In this document: in pieces, positions 1 to 5,329 of the stretch
Position numbering within the stretch: the stretch's first letter is position 1
How the letters are laid out: each line of letters starts with the position of its first letter
Assembly: GCA_026982585.1 (NCBI GenBank)
Contig: JALSGW010000011.1
Location: 1-6,957, forward strand
From: Alphaproteobacteria bacterium
Lineage (GTDB): Bacteria > Pseudomonadota > Alphaproteobacteria > Geminicoccales > Geminicoccaceae
Direction: 5' to 3'
Length of the DNA stretch: 6,957 bases
Made by a program: the position numbers and the translations under genes
The notes under the pieces: model-generated
What the model was told of the DNA's origin: nothing
Seen by the model: the letters and a program-made list of their open reading frames with translations, nothing else
The model's database searches: none

Positions 1-57
1 GCCGCCCGCTTACATCCAAAGGCGAGCGACCGCACCCCGAAGCCGAAAGCACCCAAC

Positions 58-70
58 GGCGCCGGGCGCC
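58..70 (-). terminator. Weak GC hairpin downstream of hpt
   Basis: A 5-bp GC stem (58-62 paired with 66-70, three-base loop) lies 7 bp past the hpt stop codon. On the hpt strand it is followed by G-T-T-G and no U tract, so it does not meet the classical intrinsic terminator pattern. The remaining leftmost bases (1-57) show no gene I can recognise. In DNA this GC-rich such stems occur by chance, so this is only a candidate. Confidence 0.2.
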
Positions 71-76
71 CGACCT

Positions 77-622
77 TCAGGCGATGCGCGCCACATAGGG
101 CAGATGGCGGTAGCGTTCCGCATAGTCGATGCCATAGCCGACCACGAACACGTCGGGGATGGTGAAGCCCACGAAGTCGGGGGCGATGGGCAGCTCGCGG
201 CGCGCGGGTTTGTCGAGCAGCACACAGGTCCAGATGCGCACCGCACCGTGCTCGTAGAGCAGCTCCCGCACGAAGGCGAGGGTGCGTCCGGTGTCCTGGA
301 TGTCGTCCACGAGCAACACCGGCCGGCCGCGCACCGCCTCGGGCAGCTCACCCAGAACCCGCACCCGGCCCTGCGAGCGCGTGCCGAGCCCGTAGCTCGA
401 TACCTGCATGAACTCCACCTGCGGCGCCATCCCGAGCCGCCCCAGCGCCCGCACCAGATCCGCCGCCAGCATGAAGCTGCCCTTGAGCAGCGCCACCAGC
501 ACGAACCGTTGCGGCAGACGGGCGGCGATGTCCCGTGCGAGCTCGCCCACCCGCCGTTGGATCTCCTCCTCGCCCAAAAGCGGCACCACCTCCATGACCA
601 GGCCGCCCTGCTGCTTCCGCAT
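77..622 (-). CDS. hpt: Hypoxanthine(-guanine) phosphoribosyltransferase
   Basis: This enzyme transfers the phosphoribosyl group of PRPP to hypoxanthine (and often guanine), giving IMP (or GMP) in cytosolic purine salvage. The 181-residue protein has the family landmarks in order: the PPi-binding loop LLKGSF (45-50), the SSYG segment (75-78), the PRPP-binding motif VLLVDDIQDTGRT (102-114), LLDKPARR (135-142) and the purine-pocket stretch FVVGYGIDYAERYRHLPY (159-176). The last closely matches what I recall of E. coli Hpt, which is about 178 residues. The start is uncertain. ATG at 622 has a purine-rich GAGAAAGG directly against it, while an internal ATG at 595 (residue 10) has AGGG about 10 bases upstream and aligns equally well. 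The frame stays open far upstream of 622 on this strand, but that extension has no family resemblance and is treated as a high-GC artefact. The gene is divergent from the ABM gene and appears to be a single-gene unit within the window. Confidence 0.93.
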   Translation of the reverse strand: MRKQQGGLVMEVVPLLGEEEIQRRVGELARDIAARLPQRFVLVALLKGSFMLAADLVRALGRLGMAPQVEFMQVSSYGLGTRSQGRVRVLGELPEAVRGRPVLLVDDIQDTGRTLAFVRELLYEHGAVRIWTCVLLDKPARRELPIAPDFVGFTIPDVFVVGYGIDYAERYRHLPYVARIA

Positions 623-727
623 CCTTTCTCGGCGCCCGCGAGCCTCGCCGCAAGCCCGTTGCATGCCGCATCGAGGCCGCATAAAGGATGGGACTTGCCG
701 GAAGCTCGTCGGTTGGGGGCGATTGGC
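623..727. promoter_or_regulatory. Divergent intergenic region between hpt and the ABM gene
   Basis: These 105 bp separate two divergent genes, so both promoters should lie here or inside the flanking genes. On the + strand there is a weak candidate: TTGCAT at 659-664, then 17 bases, then TAAAGG at 682-687, or alternatively CATAAA at 680-685 with 15-base spacing. Neither -10 element is a good consensus match. The five G residues at 715-719, 8 bases before the ATG at 728, are a plausible ribosome binding site for the ABM gene. I found no convincing promoter for hpt and no clear operator dyad. Confidence 0.3.
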
Positions 728-1084
728 ATGATCGTGGTGGTGTTCGAGTTCGAACCGGACCCCGAACGCGGCGCCCGCTACTTCGAGCTGGCGGAGCAGC
801 TGCGGGAGGAGGTGGAGAAGATCGACGGCTTTCTCTCGGTGGAGCGGTTCCGATCGCTGCGCGACAGCCGCCGCTACGTGTCCGTCTCCTTCTGGCGCGA
901 CATGGAGGCCGCCATGCGCTGGCGGGAACACCTCCAGCACCGTCGCGCCCAGCTCGAGGCCCTGGCGCGGGGTCTGTTCCGGGACTTCCGCATCACCGTG
1001 GCCGAGGTGCGGCGCCAGACCACCCTCACCGACGCGCTCCGGCGCGGCCGGCGGCAGGACGGAGGCTCCTGGCCCGAGGCGTGA
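728..1084 (+). CDS. ABM-fold (antibiotic biosynthesis monooxygenase-like) protein
   Basis: This small protein of 118 residues resembles the ABM family of ferredoxin-like alpha+beta barrel proteins, whose members include quinol and heme-degrading monooxygenases and many proteins of unknown substrate. The recognisable pattern is a first beta strand MIVVVFEFEP (1-10), an amphipathic helix YFELAEQLREEVEKIDGF (18-35), SVERFRSLRD (37-46), the core strand YVSVSFWRDMEAAMRWRE (50-67), HRRAQ (71-75) and a final strand FRITVAEV (87-94). The tail (about 95-118) is basic and probably disordered. The frame runs upstream to 104 antisense to hpt. The ATG at 728 is preferred because the protein begins there on its first beta strand and a G-rich ribosome binding site precedes it. 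No signal peptide is visible. It shares strand and frame with nadK 42 bp downstream, so the two may be cotranscribed. Substrate and cofactor are unknown. Confidence 0.75.
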   Translation: MIVVVFEFEPDPERGARYFELAEQLREEVEKIDGFLSVERFRSLRDSRRYVSVSFWRDMEAAMRWREHLQHRRAQLEALARGLFRDFRITVAEVRRQTTLTDALRRGRRQDGGSWPEA

Positions 1085-1126
1085 AAGGCCGCTAGAAGGC
1101 GGGAGGGCATTCGGCGGGATCGGGGC

Positions 1127-1885
1127 GTGCGGATCTGCTTTGTCGCCGCGCGGACGGAGGAGGCCCAAAGGGCGCGCGAGTCGCTCGTGCGGCGTTACGG
1201 TCAGGTCCCGCTCGCGCGGGCGGAGCTGATCGTGGCGCTCGGCGGCGACGGCTTCATGCTCGAGACCCTGCACACCCACATGGATGCGGGACTGCCCATC
1301 TACGGCATGAACCTCGGCACGGTGGGCTTTCTCCTCAACAGCTACCGGGAGGAGGGGCTGATCGAGCGCATCGCCGCCGCCATGCCGGTGGACCTCCATC
1401 CGCTGCGCATGCGCGCCGAGCGCATGGCCGGCGACATGGTGGAAAGCCTCGGCATCAACGAGGTGTCGGTGTTCCGCGAGACCCGCCAGGCGGCTCACCT
1501 GGCGATCGACATCGACGGCGTCTGCCGCATGCCCCAGCTGATCTGCGACGGGGTGCTGGTGGCCACCCCGGCCGGCAGCACCGCCTACAATCTCTCCGCC
1601 CACGGACCGATCATTCCGCTCGGGGCCCAGCTCCTCGCGCTCACCCCCATCTCGGCCTTCAGGCCCCGTCGCTGGCGGGGCGCGCTCTTGCCCTCGAGCA
1701 CCCGTTTTCGCATCCGCGTCCTCGATCCCGACAAGCGGCCGGTCTCCGCGGTCGCCGACTACACCGAGGTGCGCGACGTGAGGGCGGTGGACGTGTGGGA
1801 GGATCGCGGCCTGTCGTTCCGGCTCCTCTTCGATCCCGAGCACAATCTCGAGGAACGCATCCTCAAGGAGCAGTTCATCCCCTAG
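1127..1885 (+). CDS. nadK: NAD kinase
   Basis: NadK phosphorylates NAD at the 2' hydroxyl of its adenosine ribose, using ATP or polyphosphate, and is the source of cellular NADP. The 252-residue protein shows the hallmark motifs: GGDG (39-42, with the catalytic Asp41) in ALGGDGFML, a glycine-rich NLGTVGFLLN (62-71), the NE pair (111-112) in LGINEVSVFR, and DGVLVATPAGSTAYN (141-155). Next come HGPIIPLG (159-166) and the C-terminal SAVADYTEVRDV (207-218). Its short N terminus and the ending LFDPEHNLEERILKEQF (234-250) resemble the compact alphaproteobacterial type more than the longer E. coli type of about 290 residues. GTG at 1127 is the first usable start after the in-frame ABM stop, with a weak GGGA 7 bases upstream. 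The stop TAG lies inside the palindrome CTAG shared with the convergent SDR gene. No terminator is visible after it, so read-through antisense to the SDR gene is likely. Confidence 0.93.
   Translation: MRICFVAARTEEAQRARESLVRRYGQVPLARAELIVALGGDGFMLETLHTHMDAGLPIYGMNLGTVGFLLNSYREEGLIERIAAAMPVDLHPLRMRAERMAGDMVESLGINEVSVFRETRQAAHLAIDIDGVCRMPQLICDGVLVATPAGSTAYNLSAHGPIIPLGAQLLALTPISAFRPRRWRGALLPSSTRFRIRVLDPDKRPVSAVADYTEVRDVRAVDVWEDRGLSFRLLFDPEHNLEERILKEQFIP
1882..1885. other. CTAG palindrome forming both convergent stop codons
   Basis: The four bases CTAG give TAG at 1883-1885 for nadK on the + strand and TAG at 1884-1882 for the SDR gene on the - strand. The two genes therefore overlap by exactly four bases and there is no room for a terminator between them. 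Confidence 0.95.
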
Positions 1886-2754
1886 GCGCCGTCCGCATCG
1901 CCGCGCTCGTGCGCGAGCAGGGCTCGCAGCCCCTCGCGGTAGGTGGAATAGCGCAGGCGCACGCCGAGCTCGCGCTTGATGCGCGCGTTGCAGATGCGCC
2001 GGTTGTCCCGATAGAAGCTGCGCTGCATGGGGGTGAGTGAGGCGCGCTCAATGTCCTCGAGCGGCGGCGGCGGTACGCCCAGAAGCCCGGCGGCGTAAGC
2101 CACCACCTCCTCGGGCGGGGCCGGTTCGTCGTCGGCCACGTTGTAGATGCGGCCGGGGTTCGGGCGATCGATCGAGGCTTCGAGCACGGAGACGAGATCC
2201 TCGACGTGGATGCGCGAGAACACCTGCCCCGCTTTCCTGATGCGGCGTGCGCGCCCGTCCAGAAGGTTGCGGATCGCATTGCGCCCGGGTCCGTAGATGC
2301 CCGAGAGCCGGAAGATGTGCACCGGAAGGTTTGATTCGAGCCAGGCGCGCTCGGCGCAAAGCCGGCGCCTGGCCCGCTCGAGGGTGGGCCGCGCTTCGTC
2401 CTCCTCGCAGACCCAAGCACCGCCGCGATCGCCGTAGACGGCGGTGGTGCTCAGATAGCCGAACCAGCAGAGGCCGGGGATGCGCACGAGCGCCTCGGCA
2501 TGCAGATCATAGACCGGATCGCCGTGCTCGTCGGGCGGAATGCTGTGGAGCAGGTGGGTCACACCGGCGAGCGCGGTCCGGGCCTCGAGGGGATGCTCCC
2601 GTTCGAAGCGGAACAGGCGCGCGCCCCCGGCCGAAGCCGCCGCCCGCTCGCGCATCCGGCAGGTGCCGCGCACCTCGAAGCCCCTGCGGCGCAGCACCTC
2701 TGCGAGTGCCCGGGCGACGTAGCCGTACCCGAAACAGAACAGCACCCCGCCCAT
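1882..2754 (-). CDS. YeeZ-like atypical SDR (NAD-dependent epimerase/dehydratase family)
   Basis: A 290-residue Rossmann-fold protein of the extended/atypical short-chain dehydrogenase group, with E. coli YeeZ as a likely relative. Visible features are the N-terminal nucleotide-binding motif VLFCFGYGYVARAL (4-17), the second-strand region RGFEVRGTCR (24-33), the LSTTAVYGDRGG segment (101-112), the substrate-side IFRLSGIYGPGRN (147-159), SRIHVEDLV (180-188) and RIYNVADDEP (202-211). The usual YxxxK catalytic pair downstream of the VYG segment is not evident; that stretch reads ARRRLCAERAWLE (128-140). This places it with the atypical SDRs, and a dehydrogenase activity should not be assumed. 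The start ATG at 2754 has AAGGGGG immediately upstream with a short spacer. Its stop overlaps that of nadK, and it is divergent from merA across 93 bp. The substrate is unknown. An alternative label is a sugar-nucleotide epimerase-like protein. Confidence 0.82.
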   Translation of the reverse strand: MGGVLFCFGYGYVARALAEVLRRRGFEVRGTCRMRERAAASAGGARLFRFEREHPLEARTALAGVTHLLHSIPPDEHGDPVYDLHAEALVRIPGLCWFGYLSTTAVYGDRGGAWVCEEDEARPTLERARRRLCAERAWLESNLPVHIFRLSGIYGPGRNAIRNLLDGRARRIRKAGQVFSRIHVEDLVSVLEASIDRPNPGRIYNVADDEPAPPEEVVAYAAGLLGVPPPPLEDIERASLTPMQRSFYRDNRRICNARIKRELGVRLRYSTYREGLRALLAHERGDADGA

Positions 2755-2847
2755 CGCCCCCTTGCGGTCTTCGCTCCCTCACCGGGCTTGAACCTGTAGC
2801 CGCTCCACATGGCATGTCCACCGCCGGAGTGGGGAAGGAAACGGTCC
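2755..2847. promoter_or_regulatory. Divergent intergenic region between the SDR gene and merA
   Basis: These 93 bp must carry, or adjoin, the start signals for both flanking genes. A TTGAAC (2788-2793, +) could be a -35 element, but the expected -10 position about 17 bases later (around 2811) has only CATGGC-like sequence. I see no MerR-type operator, meaning a dyad between -35 and -10 boxes spaced 19 bases apart. A short inverted repeat, ACATG-G-CATGT, sits at 2807-2817. The minus strand of 2774-2797 resembles the T arm and 3' acceptor side of a tRNA, but no complete tRNA can be folded. Confidence 0.35.
2835..2839 (+). promoter_or_regulatory. Ribosome binding site of merA
   Basis: AAGGA lies 8 bases before the ATG at 2848. 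It decides for that start over the in-frame ATG at 2809, which would add 13 residues (MACPPPEWGRKRS) that do not belong to the flavoprotein fold and has no comparable site upstream. Confidence 0.7.
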
Positions 2848-4254
2848 ATGGCACAAGCGAACGGCTTCGACCTCGCCGTGGTCGGGGCGGGATCGGCCGG
2901 CTTTTCGGCCGCCATCGCCGCCGCCGAGCGCGGGGCGAAGGTGCTGCTCGTGGGACACGGCACCATCGGCGGCACCTGCGTCAATGTCGGCTGCATTCCC
3001 TCGAAGTTCCTGGTGCGGGCGGCGGAGGCGGTCTGGGCGGGACGCGCGGCCAGGCGCTTTGCAGGCCTCGTCGGCGAGGTGCGCCTTCAGGACTGGACCG
3101 CCTTAAGGCGCCAGAAGGACGAGCTGGTTGCGCGCCTGCGCCGGGAGAAGTACGTCGACCTGCTCGGTCATTATGGGAACGTGCGCTATCTCGAGGGCCG
3201 CGCGCGGCTGGTCGCGGGCGGACTCGAGGTGGCCGGACGCCGCTTGATGGTCCCGCGCATCCTGCTCACCACCGGTGCACGGCCGCGGGTGCCCGAGATC
3301 CCCGGCCTTGAGCGCACCCCCTGGCTCGACAGCACCCGCGCCCTGGCCCTCGAGCGTCTGCCCCGATCGCTTTTGGTGCTGGGCGCGGGCTATGTGGGCG
3401 CGGAACTGGCGCAGGCCTTCTCGCGGCTCGGGGTCGAGGTGACCCTGCTCTGCCGGCGCCGCCTTCTGCCCGAGGCGGAGCCGGAGCTGAGCGGGGCGCT
3501 GGCCGACCATCTGCGCGGCGAGGGGCTGCGTCTTCGCGAAGGCTTACGCTACCTGCACATCGCGCCGACCTCCAGCGGGGTGCGCCTCGAGGTGGAGGGG
3601 GCGGGCGGCCCGGAGGCCTTGGAGGCGGAGGCGGTGCTGATCGCCGCCGGTCGGGTGCCCAACAGCGACGGGCTCGGGCTCGAGGAACTCGGTGTGGCGC
3701 GCAATGCGGAGGGAGCGGTGGTGGTGGACCGCTTCATGCGCACGAGCCGCGAGGGCATCTATGCCGCGGGCGACGTCACCGACCGCCACCGCTATGTGTA
3801 TATGGCCGCCCACGGCGGCCGCATCGCCGCCATCAACGCCCTCGAGGGCGAGGTGGAGAACTACGACGACCGGGCGGTGCCGAGCGTGGTGTTCACCGAT
3901 CCCGAGCTCGCCTCGGTGGGAATGACGGAGGCAAGCGCCCGGGCCGCCGGCCTTGCGGTGCGCACCTCCTTTCTCGAGGCGGACCAGCTGCCGCGGGCGC
4001 TTGCGGCGAATGATTTGCGGGTGCGCATCAAGCTCGTGGCGGAGGCCGCAAGCGGGCGGCTGCTCGGCGTTCACATCCTCGCCCCGCATGCGGGCGACAG
4101 CATCCAGAGCGGCGCGCTCGCGCTGCGCGCGGGGATGACGGCGGACGAGCTCGGCCGGGTGATCTTCCCCTATCTCACCACCGTCGAGGGGCTCAAGCTC
4201 GCAGCCCAGGGTTTCGCGCGCGACGTGAGCAAGCTCTCCTGCTGCGCCGGCTGA
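2848..4254 (+). CDS. merA: Mercuric reductase, short form without N-terminal HMA domain
   Basis: MerA is a cytosolic FAD disulfide oxidoreductase that reduces Hg(II) to volatile Hg(0) with NADPH. The 468-residue protein shows the FAD-binding VVGAGSAGFSAAI (11-23), the redox-active pair Cys44/Cys49 in GGTCVNVGCIPSK (41-53), and an NADPH-binding Rossmann motif VLGAGYVGAELAQAF (177-191). It also has the second FAD motif IYAAGDVTD (304-312) and the dimer interface domain. The mercury-specific signs are a C-terminal vicinal pair Cys465/Cys466 in LSCCAG, Tyr182 and Tyr442 at the spacings of the Bacillus MerA mercury-ligand tyrosines, and APHAGD (412-417) where ordinary disulfide reductases carry the HPT catalytic histidine. 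Tn501 MerA is about 561 residues and starts with a heavy-metal-associated domain, which is absent here. The gene stands alone: no merR, merT, merP or merB in the window. A hairpin follows its stop. Dihydrolipoamide dehydrogenase is unlikely because of the CC tail. Confidence 0.93.
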   Translation: MAQANGFDLAVVGAGSAGFSAAIAAAERGAKVLLVGHGTIGGTCVNVGCIPSKFLVRAAEAVWAGRAARRFAGLVGEVRLQDWTALRRQKDELVARLRREKYVDLLGHYGNVRYLEGRARLVAGGLEVAGRRLMVPRILLTTGARPRVPEIPGLERTPWLDSTRALALERLPRSLLVLGAGYVGAELAQAFSRLGVEVTLLCRRRLLPEAEPELSGALADHLRGEGLRLREGLRYLHIAPTSSGVRLEVEGAGGPEALEAEAVLIAAGRVPNSDGLGLEELGVARNAEGAVVVDRFMRTSREGIYAAGDVTDRHRYVYMAAHGGRIAAINALEGEVENYDDRAVPSVVFTDPELASVGMTEASARAAGLAVRTSFLEADQLPRALAANDLRVRIKLVAEAASGRLLGVHILAPHAGDSIQSGALALRAGMTADELGRVIFPYLTTVEGLKLAAQGFARDVSKLSCCAG

Positions 4255-4255
4255 G

Positions 4256-4272
4256 GAGCGCGTGCCGCGCTC
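4256..4272 (+). terminator. GC-rich hairpin just after merA
   Basis: A perfect 7-bp stem, GAGCGCG (4256-4262) paired with CGCGCTC (4266-4272) around a TGC loop, begins one base after the merA stop codon. Its position fits a transcription end or mRNA 3' stabiliser. It is followed by A-C-C-C-G-C and no T run, so it is not a standard intrinsic terminator. The stem also forms on the opposite strand, downstream of livM. Confidence 0.4.
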
Positions 4273-4279
4273 ACCCGCC

Positions 4280-4314
4280 TCTGCTGACCACAAGTGCTTG
4301 CGCAGCCCGGCGAG
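4280..4314. repeat. Direct repeat copy A: displaced copy of the livM 3' end
   Basis: These 35 bp match 4353-4387 at 33 of 35 positions, offset 73 bp. The mismatches are at 4286 (g versus c) and 4291 (c versus g). Read on the minus strand it encodes LAGLRKHLW, against LAGLRKHFW at the end of LivM. The livM TGA is changed to TCA here, so the copy has no stop at that place. Similarity ends abruptly on both sides. It lies in the noncoding gap between merA and livM. Confidence 0.85.
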
Positions 4315-4352
4315 ACGAAGCTGCTGCAACCGGGCAGGCTCTGAAGGGTGGT

Positions 4353-4387
4353 TCTGCTCACCAGAAGTGCTTGCGCAGCCCGGCGAG
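4353..4387. repeat. Direct repeat copy B: overlaps the livM terminus
   Basis: This is the partner of the copy at 4280-4314. It spans the last nine codons of livM, its stop codon (4358-4360) and five bases beyond, so it is presumably the original and the other the derivative. Confidence 0.85.
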
Positions 4388-5329
4388 GCCCTTGGGGGCG
4401 AACAGCATGATGCCGATCAGGAGCAGGCCATACAGCACGAGCCGCCACGCCTCGAGCTCGCGGAAATACTCCTGGAAGCCGATCAGGAGGAAGGCCGCGA
4501 ACAGCGCCCCCCACAGGCTGCCGCGGCCGCCGACGTAGGCGATGGTGAGGATCTCCACCGTGCGCGGCACCCCGAACTCCTCCGGGGTCGGGGTGAGGAT
4601 GCCGAGATAGTGGGCGTAGTACGCCCCCAGCACGCCGGTGAGGAAGCTCGCCACCGTGAAGTTGAGCAGCTTGTAGCGGGTGGTGTCGACGGCGAGGCTC
4701 TGGGCGGCGAGCTCGTCCTCGCGGATGGCCTTGAAGGCGAGGCCGGCCTTGGAGCGCACGAGCAGGTACATGGCGAGCATGATCAGCGCGCCCAGCACCA
4801 GCAGCAGGTAGTAGTAGGTGAGAAGGTTGCCGCGGGCGAAGGAGATGCCGAACAGGTCGGGGAAGGGATCGACCGCGAGCCCGCGCACGCCGCGGGTGTA
4901 GCTGTCGGCGTTGGAGATGGTGAAGCGTAAGGCTTCGGCCACGAACCAGGTGGTGAGGCCGAGATAGAGGCCCCGCAGGCGCAGGGTGATGAGCCCTGTG
5001 AACAGGCCGAGCAGCGCCGCCGCCGCGCCCCCGATCAAGAGCCCGAGCCAGGGGCTGATCCCGTAGTGGAAGGCGGCCAGCGCCGAGGCGTAGGCGCCCG
5101 CCGCGATGAATCCGGCGTAGCCGAAGTTGATCAGCCCGCAGTAGCCGATCATGAGGTCGTAGATGGCCCCGAAGAGGCCGAACATGACCGCCGAGATGAA
5201 GATGGTGGTGAGATAGGGGTTGTCCGCGAAGGGCGGCACCAGCACCAGCAGCAGCAGCAAGGCCAGCACCTTGAACAGCCGCATCGGCGTCCAGACCGGA
5301 CGGGCGGCGGTGGCGAGCGCCCGGTTCAC
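4358..5329 (-). CDS. livM: Branched-chain amino acid-type ABC transporter permease LivM
   Basis: One of two inner-membrane permeases of a Liv/HAAT-family importer for branched-chain amino acids or related amides. The 323-residue protein has many hydrophobic stretches (for example about 18-33, 40-60, 95-116, 169-191, 222-243, 260-286 and 298-311), as expected for a polytopic membrane protein. Family motifs include GYCGLINFGYAGFIAAGAYA (62-81), LRLRGLYLGLTTW (116-128), the cytoplasmic ATPase-contact loop RSKAGLAFKAIREDELAAQS (192-211) and GGRGSLWGALFAA (267-279). The ending FAPKGLAGLRKHFW (310-323) is LivM-like. The start is GTG at 5329, within GTGA overlapping the livH stop, with AGGGAG (5337-5342) seven bases upstream. 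An internal ATG at 5284 (residue 16) is a weaker alternative. The frame stays open upstream across livH, but that part is antiparallel noise. It is the last gene of the operon and converges on merA. Its 3' end is partly duplicated at 4280-4314. Confidence 0.92.
   Translation of the reverse strand: MNRALATAARPVWTPMRLFKVLALLLLLVLVPPFADNPYLTTIFISAVMFGLFGAIYDLMIGYCGLINFGYAGFIAAGAYASALAAFHYGISPWLGLLIGGAAAALLGLFTGLITLRLRGLYLGLTTWFVAEALRFTISNADSYTRGVRGLAVDPFPDLFGISFARGNLLTYYYLLLVLGALIMLAMYLLVRSKAGLAFKAIREDELAAQSLAVDTTRYKLLNFTVASFLTGVLGAYYAHYLGILTPTPEEFGVPRTVEILTIAYVGGRGSLWGALFAAFLLIGFQEYFRELEAWRLVLYGLLLIGIMLFAPKGLAGLRKHFW

Noticed and set aside
623..1843. Long minus-strand open frame extending hpt by more than 400 codons
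   Set aside because: It runs antisense to the ABM gene and nadK, has no family resemblance and is rich in residues typical of high-GC shadow frames. hpt is complete without it.
2774..2837. Possible tRNA gene on the minus strand
   Set aside because: Only a T-arm-like segment is convincing. The best closure gives about 64 bases with a mismatched acceptor, no clear anticodon arm and no CCA.
2755..2847. MerR-controlled mer promoter
   Set aside because: No -35/-10 pair with 19-base spacing and central dyad is present, and no merR gene is in the window.
2247..3311. Plus-strand 354-codon open frame across the SDR gene and the merA start
   Set aside because: It is an Arg/Pro/Gly-rich shadow frame that crosses two well-supported genes in other frames.
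3544..4329. Minus-strand open frame antisense to merA that begins with the LivM-like LAGLRKHLW
   Set aside because: Only the first few residues resemble LivM, because of the direct repeat. The rest is antisense to merA with no family pattern, so it is not a livM pseudogene of any length.
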